64,000 bases of DNA from Methanoregula sp. UBA471 (lineage in GTDB: Archaea; Halobacteriota; Methanomicrobia; Methanomicrobiales; Methanospirillaceae): NCBI GenBank assembly GCA_002495065.1, contig DADT01000063.1, positions 216 to 64,215 of the forward strand. Reading direction: 5' to 3'. Below the pieces are notes generated by a model. The model ran no database searches. It was not told where the DNA came from and worked only from the letters and a program-made list of their open reading frames with translations. The translations under genes and the position numbers were made by a program. Each line of letters starts with the position of its first letter. The first letter of the stretch is position 1. Shown here piece by piece: positions 27,276 to 38,027 of the stretch.

Positions 27276-27284
27276 CTATAAATA
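27276..27284 (+). promoter_or_regulatory. TATA box of the Yip1-ABC operon
   Basis: CTATAAATA is centred about 27 nt before an ATG at 27307, which begins a short leader frame, and about 80 nt before the Yip1 start codon. It is the best promoter candidate for the downstream membrane and ABC genes. Confidence 0.5.
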
Positions 27285-27306
27285 AAATTAATACGGTACG
27301 AATCAC

Positions 27307-27363
27307 ATGTTTATTAGAGTTGTCGCAAACACAACAACACATAGAAGACGGAAGATATCATGA
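27307..27363 (+). CDS. Possible 18-residue leader peptide
   Basis: A frame of 18 codons starts at the predicted transcription start and ends with a TGA that overlaps the ATG of the Yip1 gene (ATGA at 27360-27363). The product is rich in Thr and Arg (TTTHRRRK). Translation of this frame could couple to Yip1. It is supported only by promoter spacing and the overlap. Confidence 0.3.
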   Translation: MFIRVVANTTTHRRRKIS

Positions 27364-28031
27364 TGGTAAAATCACTGGTTAACATTTTGATTAATCCAAA
27401 TGCATTTTTCAAGGATGCATCAGCTGAAAAGGAAAGTCTTAAAATTCCAGGACTTATCGTCCTGGCACTTGGGGTCGTATCCGCTGTAAACGCGTATCTG
27501 GTAGGCGGATTGACAGGAAAGATGATGGCTGGAATGTCCCCCGGCATGGAATCAATAATCGGTATTTCCACAATTTTTGGTGCTCTGTTTGCAGTATTCA
27601 TAATCTGGGTGATCTGGGCCGGAGTTTTCTACCTTCTGTCTTCATTGTTCAAGGGAAAAGGGACGTTTAAAAGAACACTTGAGTTTGTCGGATTCGGCTA
27701 CCTCCCCCAGATTTTCGGAGCTCTACTATCCATTATTGTGGCGGTTCAATATCTGCCAAAAGTAATTGTTCCCCGAATTACTTCGGCCGCCATCGAGGAC
27801 CCTCAACTGATTCAGGAAGCGGTCAATGCACTGATGCATGATCCTGCAATGAGGGAAATGACCCAGATAATTTCCATTATTTCTATCGTATTTCTTCTCT
27901 GGAGCGCCCATATCTGGATCTCCGGTTTACAGCACTCCAGGAAACTCACGGTGAGAGATGCCGCACTCTGTGTCGGCATACCGGTTGTCTTATACATTCT
28001 TTATATGATATATTCCATGACAGGGATTTAA
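27360..28031 (+). CDS. Yip1-domain membrane protein
   Basis: A 223-residue membrane protein with about five helices. The N-terminal amphipathic part NILINPNAFFKDASAEKESLKIP leads into the membrane region, typical of prokaryotic Yip1-domain proteins. GGAAG lies about 7 nt before the start. It is followed 2 nt later by an exported protein and then a MacB-type ABC transporter, an arrangement suggesting a shared envelope function. The function is unknown. Confidence 0.8.
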   Translation: MMVKSLVNILINPNAFFKDASAEKESLKIPGLIVLALGVVSAVNAYLVGGLTGKMMAGMSPGMESIIGISTIFGALFAVFIIWVIWAGVFYLLSSLFKGKGTFKRTLEFVGFGYLPQIFGALLSIIVAVQYLPKVIVPRITSAAIEDPQLIQEAVNALMHDPAMREMTQIISIISIVFLLWSAHIWISGLQHSRKLTVRDAALCVGIPVVLYILYMIYSMTGI

Positions 28032-28033
28032 AA

Positions 28034-29200
28034 ATGAAAAACACACGATTTATTGTACTTTCTGTAATCCTCCTGATGTTCGGCATCGGAGTCGGGGCAG
28101 TCACTGCGCAACAGACGTCTGACTCCCTGGCGGCTGCAAACAATGTTTATGTATCCAATGTATCATTCGATCCGGGAACGTTCTTTACCGATGATACCGG
28201 GACCGTCATGGTCTATGTCACTAATAGTAATCCCGATACCAGTGTCGTTGTAAATCATGCCACGTTCGGTGACAAGAATATCCTGCTCACCAGCACGCCC
28301 TACGATTCCTCGGCAAATATCGGTCCACTCCAGACACAGCCTTTCACTTTTTCTGTTGTGGCCACTGCACAAGACGGGACATACTTCCCGACATTCTCAT
28401 TGAGTTTTGTTCAGGCTAACAGTCTTTACTACCGGGCAACTGCTGAGGTGGATAACACTCCCCTTGAACTGACCGTTGTCGAAAAGCCGGATGCGTTTAC
28501 CCAGGGCAAGAAAAAGACCATTTCCCTGCAGGTTGCCAACCCCCGGAAAAATGATGTAAGAAATGTTGTGCTTGATGTCTCCGGAGCCGGCATTACCGCC
28601 AGCCCGGCAAGGATCTTCATCGGAAATCTTGCAGCAGGGACCAAAATACCGGTAAACTTTACGGTGTCTCCCGATCAGGAGTCCCATCTGGTGATGACAG
28701 TAACGTATAACAATGGAAATAATCCACACACAGTGACCATGAATCTCCCCATAATCTTCGGGATTGACAAATTGCAGGCAGACCCTGTCGTCAGTAACGT
28801 ACAGGTGACCTCTTCAGGTGGCATCTACCACATCACCGGAGATGTAAATAACGCCGGATTAGAGACCGCAAACACTGTCACGGTTACCTCTCTTCCCCCG
28901 GCAATTCCCCAGGACCCGTACAAGACCTATGTTGTCGGGGCGCTCAAACCAGATGACTTCGGAAGTTTTGAAGTAACATTTTCCGCAAACGGCACCCCAA
29001 TCATACCACTCCAGCTCTCCTTCAAAGACACCAATGGAAATCAGTATAGTACCGTGCAGGACGTAACTATTACGGCATCTCCTACAACGTCACAGAATAA
29101 CAGCGGATCGAATCTCCTCTTTCCCATAATCGCAATAGTAATCGTTATCGGTGCCTGTATCGGCGGATGGTATTTCTACGTGAGAAGGAACAAGAAGTGA
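28034..29200 (+). CDS. Exported CARDB-like (COG1361) membrane-anchored protein
   Basis: A 388-residue surface protein. The signal peptide (FIVLSVILLMFGIGVGAVTAQ) is followed by repeated Ig-like beta domains resembling the COG1361/CARDB type (VSNVSFDPGTFFTDDTGTV..., LELTVVEKPDAFTQGKK..., VVSNVQVTSSGGIYHITGD). A C-terminal helix (LLFPIIAIVIVIGACIGGWYF) and a basic tail anchor it. Its last bases overlap the GTG start of the ABC ATPase. In many archaea this protein accompanies a MacB-like transporter, so a partner or sensor role is inferred. Confidence 0.8.
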   Translation: MKNTRFIVLSVILLMFGIGVGAVTAQQTSDSLAAANNVYVSNVSFDPGTFFTDDTGTVMVYVTNSNPDTSVVVNHATFGDKNILLTSTPYDSSANIGPLQTQPFTFSVVATAQDGTYFPTFSLSFVQANSLYYRATAEVDNTPLELTVVEKPDAFTQGKKKTISLQVANPRKNDVRNVVLDVSGAGITASPARIFIGNLAAGTKIPVNFTVSPDQESHLVMTVTYNNGNNPHTVTMNLPIIFGIDKLQADPVVSNVQVTSSGGIYHITGDVNNAGLETANTVTVTSLPPAIPQDPYKTYVVGALKPDDFGSFEVTFSANGTPIIPLQLSFKDTNGNQYSTVQDVTITASPTTSQNNSGSNLLFPIIAIVIVIGACIGGWYFYVRRNKK

Positions 29201-29886
29201 CCGGTCCTATGGACGATCAACCGGTCATGCTGTTCCGGGACGTGGTCAAGGTCTACCCGCTTCCGGCAGGGGATGTTACAGCACTGGATGGCGTGTCCTT
29301 CAGAGTTGACCGTGGCGAGTTTATCTCGGTTATGGGCCCGTCCGGTTCAGGCAAATCCACGCTTCTGAACCTCATGGGATGCCTTGACACACCGACATCC
29401 GGTGACATATTCATCAGCGGAACCCGAATCGGGGATATGTCCGATGTTGAGCTCACCAATCTCCGGAGAGACCGGATCGGGTTTATCTTCCAGTATTTCA
29501 ACCTCTTTCCTCTGCTCAACATCATTGAGAACGTTACGTTTCCGATGATGCTGAAATCCCAGAAAGAGGTGGATCCGGAAAAAGGCAAAGAAGTGCTCCG
29601 GTCGGTCCAGCTTGAGGACAAATTATTCACCCATACACCTACAGAAGTTTCCGGTGGCCAACAGCAGCGGGTTGCCATCGCACGGGCACTCGTCAACAAT
29701 CCCGACATCCTTCTGTGCGACGAACCAACCGGCAATCTTGATTCGAAGACGGGTGCCGGCATCATGGACCTGATGACAGAACTCAACCGTAAAGGTACTA
29801 CCATCATCATGGTTACCCACGACCCCCATATTGCGGAATATTCCAAGCGGACGATCCGTATCGCGGACGGGAGGATCGTTGCATGA
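29197..29886 (+). CDS. ABC transporter ATP-binding protein (MacB/LolD type)
   Basis: A 229-residue ATPase. Walker A GPSGSGKST is at about residues 47-55; the Q-loop sits in FQYFNLFP; the signature is VSGGQQQRVAIARAL (Val replacing Leu); Walker B is ILLCDEPTGNLDS; the switch His is in VTHD. The GTG at 29197 overlaps the previous stop (GTGA) and has AAGGAA upstream; an ATG at 29167 would overlap the preceding gene by 34 nt and is less likely. It pairs with the FtsX-type permease that follows. Confidence 0.9.
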   Translation: MTGPMDDQPVMLFRDVVKVYPLPAGDVTALDGVSFRVDRGEFISVMGPSGSGKSTLLNLMGCLDTPTSGDIFISGTRIGDMSDVELTNLRRDRIGFIFQYFNLFPLLNIIENVTFPMMLKSQKEVDPEKGKEVLRSVQLEDKLFTHTPTEVSGGQQQRVAIARALVNNPDILLCDEPTGNLDSKTGAGIMDLMTELNRKGTTIIMVTHDPHIAEYSKRTIRIADGRIVA

Positions 29887-31073
29887 TCTTCTGGGAAATC
29901 GCAAAACGCAATCTCCGGATTCACCTGCTGCGGTCCACGCTGGCAATGCTGGGCATCGTGATCGGGGTCGTCGCTATTGCATCGATGGGCATCCTTGGCA
30001 ATACTCTCGTCCTCTCCGTTTCAGACAGCCTTCATACCGTCGGGGACAGTGTGATCGTTTCTCCCTATACCGGCGGCGGGTCCGGCTTCGGGCAGGGTGG
30101 TGGAGGCGGCGGTTCGGCAAACCTGAAGATCACGGACCAGCAGTTTCAGCAGATTAAACGTGCAGTTGCACCTAATATCGCTATTCCTGTTCTTCAAACC
30201 GCTGACATCATGAAACTCGGCGTCGGGAGCGATACGATTGTAGCCCCTATTTACGGTCTTAACCCCGATGATGTGCCCAACATTATGAAGCTGAAGGCGG
30301 GGAGTTACAGCCGTTCGGATTCCGGATGCCTGGTCGGATCAACATTTGCCACGGATCACAATGTTAAAATCGGTTCGCGGATCTCCATCGGGACGGACGG
30401 GGATAAAGGAACCCTGCGGGTAACCGGCATCATCGAGGAAAGGGGGATAAGTTTTGATATCAGCACCGACTCTGCTATTGTTGTGACACAAAACTGGTTC
30501 GAAACAACCTATAACCGGAATGATTATGATACGGTAGTCGTGAAAGTCAACCAGGGTGTGGATTCCGCGATCGTAAAAACCACCATCGAGAAACAGATGA
30601 ACAAAAGGGATAAGATCGTTACCGTCATGGACAGCAAGGCTACCCTCGCGACAATTTTCTCTGCATTCGGGGCGATCACTACATTTGTAACAGCAATCGG
30701 TGGAATTTCCATGATTGTCGCTGGTGTTTCAATCTTCAATATCATGATGATGTCAGTGACCGAGCGCATCAAGGAGATAGGCATCATGCGGAGTATTGGT
30801 ACCCAGAAACGGGAAGTGATGAGCATGTTCATGTTCGAGGCAGCTATCCTTGGCACCGTCGGGAGCCTCATCGGGGGAGTGTTAAGTATACTTGCCGGAT
30901 ATGCTATAAGTTCCCTGTTGCTGAACACCACGAAGTACCTGTTTGTCTGGTCCAGCGCGATACCCATTGTCGAGGGGGTCTGTTTTGGGATCATCATCAG
31001 TCTTGCGTGTGGCATTTATCCGGCATGGAAAGCAGCGAACCTCAGCCCCATTGAAGCATTGAGGCACGAATAA
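29883..31073 (+). CDS. ABC transporter permease (MacB/FtsX type)
   Basis: A 396-residue permease. One N-terminal helix (LAMLGIVIGVVAIASMGIL) is followed by a large extracytoplasmic MacB-PCD domain (about residues 45-260), then three helices of the FtsX domain, with the typical ERIKEIGIMRSIGTQKREVM segment between. A Gly-rich stretch (GGGSGFGQGGGGGGS) lies near residue 60. The start overlaps the ATPase stop (ATGA). MacB-type systems do mechanical work on the periplasmic side rather than classic transport; the substrate is unknown. Confidence 0.9.
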   Translation: MIFWEIAKRNLRIHLLRSTLAMLGIVIGVVAIASMGILGNTLVLSVSDSLHTVGDSVIVSPYTGGGSGFGQGGGGGGSANLKITDQQFQQIKRAVAPNIAIPVLQTADIMKLGVGSDTIVAPIYGLNPDDVPNIMKLKAGSYSRSDSGCLVGSTFATDHNVKIGSRISIGTDGDKGTLRVTGIIEERGISFDISTDSAIVVTQNWFETTYNRNDYDTVVVKVNQGVDSAIVKTTIEKQMNKRDKIVTVMDSKATLATIFSAFGAITTFVTAIGGISMIVAGVSIFNIMMMSVTERIKEIGIMRSIGTQKREVMSMFMFEAAILGTVGSLIGGVLSILAGYAISSLLLNTTKYLFVWSSAIPIVEGVCFGIIISLACGIYPAWKAANLSPIEALRHE

Positions 31074-31144
31074 ATCACCTTCTTTTCCCTTTCTTTTTTT
31101 GGAACGTGTGCCCTTTATTACCGGCCGTGTGCATACAGTCTGGT

Positions 31145-32002
31145 ATGAGTTCCCCGGTACTCATGGATCCCGACTGGAATGAGATCTGGAAGCAGCGACA
31201 GAAATTGCACGAGTCCTCGAAAATTTCCGATGATCCCTCCCATGACTGGAACAGGAAAGAGAACGCGGAGCGGTACGATGCAAATGCCCGGAGCGAATAC
31301 GATGAACGAGTGAAGACAACCATTGCTACGCTCGATATCAACCGGAATTCGAGAGTACTGGACATTGGTTCCGGGCCCGGGACTCTGGCAATCCCCATTG
31401 CCCCGCTGGTTAAGGAGATTACTGCTGTGGAACCCGGCGCTGGTATGGTGGAGATCTTTAAAAATAATGCGGAAAAACAGGGAATCCGGAACATTACCTT
31501 TGTTCAGAAACTCTGGGAGGACGTTGATCTCTCCCATGACCTGGCAAGTCCCTACGATGTCGTGATTGCCTCACTTTCTCTGACTATGCATGATATCCGG
31601 GAGGCGCTTTTGAAAATGAATGCTACATCTTCGGGGTCTGTCCACCTCTTCTGGTTTGTAGATATGCCTTTCTGGGAGAGGATGTACGCCGATCTCTGGG
31701 AACCGCTCCATGGTCGCCCATATCACTCCGGGCCAAAAGTCGATTGTCTCTTTGGGGTCCTCTTCCAGATGGGGATCTATGCTGATGTAAAAATGTTGCC
31801 GCTGAAGAAGGAGTACCGGTTTGGGAGCCGGGACGAGATGCTGGCGTTCTTCCGGAGAAGGTTCAATGCAAAAACAATGGAACAAATCCGGATTGTTGAT
31901 GATTACATTACCCCATTCATACGGAAGCAAGGAAGCGAAGTCGTGATCTCCGGTGACTCAACCTTTGCCCATATCTGGTGGAAAAAAGATACGAAAAACT
32001 AA
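31145..32002 (+). CDS. Class I SAM-dependent methyltransferase
   Basis: A 285-residue methyltransferase. The SAM motif I is VLDIGSGPGTLAIPIA; post-I acidic residue lies in ITAVEPGAGMV; motif IV is VVIASLSLTMHDI. The N-terminal DPDWNEIWKQRQ segment and the C-terminal half suggest a small-molecule acceptor, not determined. Start choice is uncertain: ATG 31145 is used; GTG 31106 and ATG 31163 are alternatives. Confidence 0.82.
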   Translation: MSSPVLMDPDWNEIWKQRQKLHESSKISDDPSHDWNRKENAERYDANARSEYDERVKTTIATLDINRNSRVLDIGSGPGTLAIPIAPLVKEITAVEPGAGMVEIFKNNAEKQGIRNITFVQKLWEDVDLSHDLASPYDVVIASLSLTMHDIREALLKMNATSSGSVHLFWFVDMPFWERMYADLWEPLHGRPYHSGPKVDCLFGVLFQMGIYADVKMLPLKKEYRFGSRDEMLAFFRRRFNAKTMEQIRIVDDYITPFIRKQGSEVVISGDSTFAHIWWKKDTKN

Positions 32003-32020
32003 ATTAAAATTTTAAGGAAA

Positions 32021-33160
32021 TTAATTCTGACGTAGATTCCGGATCCGATCCATAGCATCCCTTAATTTCTCCATTGAGGTTGCATAGGAGAGCCGAATCC
32101 ATCCTGGTGCATAGAATGCGCTGCCAGGGGTAACAGCAACTCTTCCCTCCTGCAGCCACCTGTCGGCAACTTCAAGATCATCTCCGGAAACTCTGACAAA
32201 AGCATAGAATGCTCCATCAGCAGGTGCTGTTTCATATCCCATCCGGTTCATCTCACCGATGACGTATTTTCTCCGGCGGTCAAACTCAGCACGCATATCT
32301 TCCACGCATCGCTGGTCTCCTTCAAGAGCTGCCACTGCCCCCCACATCGCAAACGTGGCTGCCTGGCTTACCGAGTGTTGTTGTACCTTGGACATCTGAC
32401 GGATGATTTCATGTGAGGCGACGGCATATCCCAGTCTCCAGCCGGTCATCGCGTACGACTTCGAAAAACCATTGATGGTGATGGTGCGTTGCGCCATGTC
32501 GCCGGTTGCAGCAAGCGAGAGGTGTTGCTTTCCGTATACCATCTTCTCGTAGATCTCATCAGACATCGCATAGATATCATGATCCTCACAGATATCTGCG
32601 ACAAGCTGCATGGATTTTTTATCAAAAACAGCACCTGACGGATTGGAGGGGGAGTTGACCACGATCATCTTTGTCCTTGAGTTCACCTGCTCCAGAAGCG
32701 AGTCATCGAGCTGAAACGTTTTTTGATTGACCGCGTGTCTGACGATTGTTCCCCCAGCTATCTGGACGCAGGGTTCATACGATACCCATGCGGGCGTGAG
32801 CAGGATCGTCTCATCGCCCGGGTTCAGGACTGCCTCCATGGCTTCATAGATCGCGTCCTTTGCACCACAGGCGACGATAACCTGTTCGGGGCTGCAAGAA
32901 AAATGATTGTCTCTTGTTATTTTTTCACTGATGGCATTCAGGAGTTCGGGAATACCATTGCTCGGCGCATAATGCGTCTCACCTCTGTTCAATGCATCAA
33001 TGCAGGCATCCTTGATGTGCCTTGGAGTATCGAAATCAGGTTCACCTATCGAGAGACTGATAACATCGATGCCATCCCGCTGCATCTTCTTTGCCTTATT
33101 GGAAATCGCCAGAGTTGCGGATGGGGCGACACGGGCTATTTTCTCCGAGAGGTGTTTCAT
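32021..33160 (-). CDS. Aspartate aminotransferase-family protein
   Basis: A 379-residue fold-type I PLP enzyme. The PLP Lys234 lies in [16 protein letters not shown]; other conserved segments are [11 protein letters not shown] and [10 protein letters not shown], and the C-terminal substrate Arg is in PGWIRLSYA. It resembles archaeal aspartate/aromatic aminotransferases; the exact amino donor is not resolvable. It overlaps ribH by 4 nt and so forms part of an aminotransferase-ribC-ribH-aminotransferase operon. Confidence 0.88.
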   Translation of the reverse strand: MKHLSEKIARVAPSATLAISNKAKKMQRDGIDVISLSIGEPDFDTPRHIKDACIDALNRGETHYAPSNGIPELLNAISEKITRDNHFSCSPEQVIVACGAKDAIYEAMEAVLNPGDETILLTPAWVSYEPCVQIAGGTIVRHAVNQKTFQLDDSLLEQVNSRTKMIVVNSPSNPSGAVFDKKSMQLVADICEDHDIYAMSDEIYEKMVYGKQHLSLAATGDMAQRTITINGFSKSYAMTGWRLGYAVASHEIIRQMSKVQQHSVSQAATFAMWGAVAALEGDQRCVEDMRAEFDRRRKYVIGEMNRMGYETAPADGAFYAFVRVSGDDLEVADRWLQEGRVAVTPGSAFYAPGWIRLSYATSMEKLRDAMDRIRNLRQN

Positions 33161-33576
33161 CTCAATCGCTGGACAAGTTTGATCGCGGATTCAACTGCCC
33201 TCTTCGCATAATCGATCCGCTCATTTGCTTCAAGACGTGTCATGCCAGGCCCGGAAATACCAAGGGTTACCGGTTTACCGAATTCAAGCGAAAGATCAAT
33301 AATCTTGCGGGCTGCATGCTGAACGACAATATCGTCATGCTGTGTAGCACCTTCAATGACACAACCTATGGTGACGACTGCATCGACTTTTCCTGCCTGC
33401 AGCATCCTTTTTATTGCCAGAGGCATATCATAAGCACCGGGAACGTACAGGCATTCGGTAACTTCAGCTCCGAGAAACGCTGCGTGCTCCCTTCCTTCGA
33501 TCTCCATCATATAGGTGATGTCGCGGTTGAACTCTGCGACGACAAATCCCAGTTTTATCGGTTTTGTATCACACAT
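33157..33576 (-). CDS. ribH: 6,7-dimethyl-8-ribityllumazine synthase
   Basis: A 139-residue lumazine synthase, the penultimate riboflavin step, joining ribitylaminouracil and dihydroxybutanone phosphate. Substrate segments [15 protein letters not shown] and [13 protein letters not shown] are present; the catalytic His is in the last. Two starts are possible, ATG 33585 or ATG 33576; the latter has GAGATGA about 6 nt upstream. It lies 47 bp downstream of ribC. Confidence 0.93.
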   Translation of the reverse strand: MCDTKPIKLGFVVAEFNRDITYMMEIEGREHAAFLGAEVTECLYVPGAYDMPLAIKRMLQAGKVDAVVTIGCVIEGATQHDDIVVQHAARKIIDLSLEFGKPVTLGISGPGMTRLEANERIDYAKRAVESAIKLVQRLR

Positions 33577-33623
33577 AGCAATCATCTCTTGTCAATTGAA
33601 CCTGATAAATTTGTACTTTTATT

Positions 33624-35212
<1,589 letters not shown>

Positions 35213-35267
35213 GTGGATCTGCTCATAGTATATCTAGATAAGCACAATATATGTTTGGATGGTAAGT

Positions 35268-35663
35268 ATGACTGACGTGGCTGTTATTTCGGGCTCCGCT
35301 TCTGACTCAGCAATTACCGACAAGGTAAAAAAGATCCTTGAAGAAAACACGGTTTCGTATGAAGCCCGGATTATATCGGCCCACCGGGATCCTGATACGC
35401 TGGATGCTTTCATCAAGACCAGTGATGCAAAAATATTCATTGCAATAGCCGGCCTTTCCGCAGCCCTGCCCGGAGTGATTGCCTCAAAGACCGATAAACC
35501 AGTGATCGGGGTCCCGGTCAGCGGCACCCTCAACGGGCTCGATGCACTCCTGGCGATTGCGCAGATGCCAAAAGGCGTGCCGGTTGCGTGTGTTGGTGTT
35601 GACAATGGCGAGAATGCTGCGTGGCTGGCAATCCGGATTCTGAAGTTAATAAAAATAAACTGA
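35268..35663 (+). CDS. purE: PurE-type AIR carboxylase / N5-CAIR mutase
   Basis: A 131-residue PurE domain protein acting after PurM in purine synthesis. SGSASDSAI (phosphate loop) and SAHRDPDTL (with catalytic His) are intact, followed by [23 protein letters not shown]. The common second His of the AAHLPG segment is absent here (SAALPG). ATG 35268 has GGATGG upstream; ATG 35259 is three codons earlier and sits at a leaderless distance from a TATA-like box. It converges on thiC, whose stop codon is 2 nt away. Confidence 0.88.
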   Translation: MTDVAVISGSASDSAITDKVKKILEENTVSYEARIISAHRDPDTLDAFIKTSDAKIFIAIAGLSAALPGVIASKTDKPVIGVPVSGTLNGLDALLAIAQMPKGVPVACVGVDNGENAAWLAIRILKLIKIN

Positions 35664-35664
35664 T

Positions 35665-36942
35665 TTATTTTCTCTTCGTTTTGTCTCCAAAGAGTTCATT
35701 GACTATCTTGATTGCACACAGATCCCCGCACATCGAGCAGGTCTCCATATCTCCGTCGCGGCAGTGGATCTTCCTCGCATAGTCGCCAAAAAGGGCGAGT
35801 TTAAACTGGGCATCCCAGTCGAGTTTATGACGGGCCTCGGCCATCTGCACCTCGCGTTCCATCCGCCAGCCTTCATGCTTCCGTACGGTATCGCCGATAT
35901 GGGCAGCGATCTTTGCCACCCGCGTTCCCTCTATTATATCCTCAACATCCGGCAGGGCGAGGTGTTCACTGGGTGAGACCATACAGAGGAAATCGGCACC
36001 ATTCAGGCAAGCCGTTGCCCCTCCGATAGCTGCCACGACATGGTCGTAGCCCGGTGCGATATCGGTAACAATCGGCCCGAGGAGGTAGAGGGGTGCATAG
36101 TCGGTTATCTCTTTGATCATCCGTACGTTATAACCCACCTGGTCAAGCGGCATATGTCCCGGACCCTCGATCATCCGCTGGACCCCTTTTGCCAGCGCTT
36201 GTTTTGCCAGCGTGCCGAGCGTGATATACTCTACTGACTTTGCAAGCTTGCCTGCATCCTGGAGGCAACCGGGGCGCATCCCATCCCCTAAACTGATCGT
36301 CACGTCGTACTCCGCCAGGATTTCCAACAGATAATCGTATTCAGCATACAGCGGGTTCTCCTCGTCTCGCTGCATCATCATCGCACAGTGGAATGAGCCG
36401 CCACGACTTACAACCCCCATGAGGCGGGGATCGCTCCTGAGCGCCGCGAGTGCCTGCTGGTTCACTCCGCAATGCAGGGTCAGGAAGTCCACCCCCTGCT
36501 GGCAATGCTCGCGAATGACCCTGAAGAGCAGGTCTGCAGTCACGTCACGGGCGCTACCCGCACGGCGAACCGCCTCATATACCGGCACTGTCCCGACGGT
36601 TGTATCAAACGCCAGGATTTTTTTCCGGATAGCCACAAGGTCCCCACCGGTAGATAAATCCATGAGCGCATCGGCACCGTTGATAAGAGCCGCTTGAGCC
36701 TTTTCCTCTTCAAGCGCAGGATCGCAGCGGGTTCCGGAAGTCCCGATATTCACATTAATTTTAACCCGACACTCTTCTCCAATTGCACACTGGCGATGCA
36801 TTCGCTTCGGGTTTGCCGGAACGACAATCCTCCCGTTAGCAATACCCTGTGCCAGATGCGCAGAATCCATTCCTTCCGCACGTGCCACTACCTCCAGTTC
36901 CTCGGGAACACCACGGGCACATCTGCGGATTAGCGAATCCAT
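35665..36942 (-). CDS. thiC: Phosphomethylpyrimidine synthase-family protein (ThiC)
   Basis: A 425-residue ThiC-family radical SAM enzyme. ThiC converts AIR to hydroxymethylpyrimidine phosphate for thiamine. Segments NVNIGTSGT, DLSTGGDL, SLGDGMRPGCLQDA and EGPGHMPLDQV are typical. The C-terminal cluster motif is CSMCGDLC, i.e. CX2CX3C, one residue shorter than the usual CX2CX4C. A ThiC paralogue that makes 5-hydroxybenzimidazole from the same substrate (BzaF) is an alternative. ATG 36942 is chosen; ATG 36951 and 36978 are in frame, the last overlapping the divergent gene's start. Confidence 0.85.
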   Translation of the reverse strand: MDSLIRRCARGVPEELEVVARAEGMDSAHLAQGIANGRIVVPANPKRMHRQCAIGEECRVKINVNIGTSGTRCDPALEEEKAQAALINGADALMDLSTGGDLVAIRKKILAFDTTVGTVPVYEAVRRAGSARDVTADLLFRVIREHCQQGVDFLTLHCGVNQQALAALRSDPRLMGVVSRGGSFHCAMMMQRDEENPLYAEYDYLLEILAEYDVTISLGDGMRPGCLQDAGKLAKSVEYITLGTLAKQALAKGVQRMIEGPGHMPLDQVGYNVRMIKEITDYAPLYLLGPIVTDIAPGYDHVVAAIGGATACLNGADFLCMVSPSEHLALPDVEDIIEGTRVAKIAAHIGDTVRKHEGWRMEREVQMAEARHKLDWDAQFKLALFGDYARKIHCRDGDMETCSMCGDLCAIKIVNELFGDKTKRK

Positions 36943-36976
36943 AAGAAACATCTGTCGGGAGTCCTTATTATTGTGC

Positions 36977-37579
36977 ATGCAGGTACGGTGGATCCCGGAA
37001 CAGTCAGGCTTTGCAAACGCCTATATTTTCGGCACGATTCTCATTGACGCGGGTGTGCCGCCAATGGCAATCAAACCCTTTAAAGACCAGATCAGTACTA
37101 TCATCCTGACGCACTGCCACTTCGATCATACTGCGAGGGTAAAAGAGATTGCCCATATGTGCAGGGCGAAGGTCGCTATTCATAAAAACGATGCCGGGGG
37201 ACTTGTTGATGATCTCCAGAGCCTGTCCATGCATTTTGGAGCACGTTCCCCGGGCATTGTTCCTGATATTGTACTCAGTGAAGGAGATCTCATCGGGGAG
37301 CTCATGATCCTTCATACGCCGGGGCATACCCCGGGGAGCATCTGTCTCTGGTCCGAACGGGATCGTGTTCTTTTCAGCGGAGATACAGTATTTTCTGATG
37401 GGTGTTTCGGACGCTATGATTTTCCCGGGGGCAGCAGGATAGAACTAGCACGGTCGCTCGACAGGCTTGCACTCCTCGCTGTGGAGGGGCTTTACCCAGG
37501 CCATGGGGAGCCTGTCGAACAGGGAGGCGCCCGGCACATTATGGCCGCACAGGAACTCATAAAGAGCGGTTATGGATAA
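36977..37579 (+). CDS. Metallo-beta-lactamase-fold hydrolase
   Basis: A 200-residue MBL-fold protein resembling glyoxalase II-like hydrolases. Metal ligands are THCHFDHTA (HxHxDH) near residue 54, HTPGHTPGS and the FSGDTVF Asp, with a late YPGHGEP. Both metal sites appear intact. The substrate is unknown. The ATG at 36977 overlaps a possible thiC start on the other strand. Its end overlaps the DUF123 gene by 8 nt. Confidence 0.87.
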   Translation: MQVRWIPEQSGFANAYIFGTILIDAGVPPMAIKPFKDQISTIILTHCHFDHTARVKEIAHMCRAKVAIHKNDAGGLVDDLQSLSMHFGARSPGIVPDIVLSEGDLIGELMILHTPGHTPGSICLWSERDRVLFSGDTVFSDGCFGRYDFPGGSRIELARSLDRLALLAVEGLYPGHGEPVEQGGARHIMAAQELIKSGYG

Positions 37580-38027
37580 GGGAATCTATTGTCTGGTATT
37601 CGAAAATCCCGGCTGCGTGATCCGGATCGGTGCACTTGGTGAAATTTCATTCCGTAGGGGCTGGCATATCTACATTGGTTCTGCGCTTGGCAGTGGAGGA
37701 TTAAAACGCCTTATGCGTCATATCTCTGTAGCCATCAGCCATGACAGGAAACCAAAATGGCATGTTGATTATCTTCTCACGTCCCTTTTTTTTTCTCTTG
37801 ATTATACGATCCATGGAGTCACAGACGACAGACTTGAATGCCTCCTTGCGAATATTCTGAACGATAGCGGAGTCCCGGCATTCGGCTGCAGTGACTGTTC
37901 ATGCCCATCGCATCTTTTGTACCGGCAGGGCGATCCTCGGCAGGAGATCGTTTCAGCATTCCGAAAACTGAAGCTTGAACCCATCATCAAAACTATCATT
38001 AATCCAAAGGTAGAGGGTAACATATGA
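37572..38027 (+). CDS. DUF123 (GIY-YIG-like) protein
   Basis: A 151-residue archaeal DUF123 protein. DUF123 is a divergent GIY-YIG nuclease-like fold; GIYCLVFENPG and WHIYIGSALGSGGLKRLMRHI align with the two core motifs, and KPKWHVDYLL follows. Late cysteines (FGCSDCSCPSHL) may bind metal. It overlaps genes on both sides (8 nt and 4 nt), showing an MBL-DUF123-flavoprotein operon. The nucleic acid target is unknown. Confidence 0.8.
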   Translation: MDKGIYCLVFENPGCVIRIGALGEISFRRGWHIYIGSALGSGGLKRLMRHISVAISHDRKPKWHVDYLLTSLFFSLDYTIHGVTDDRLECLLANILNDSGVPAFGCSDCSCPSHLLYRQGDPRQEIVSAFRKLKLEPIIKTIINPKVEGNI

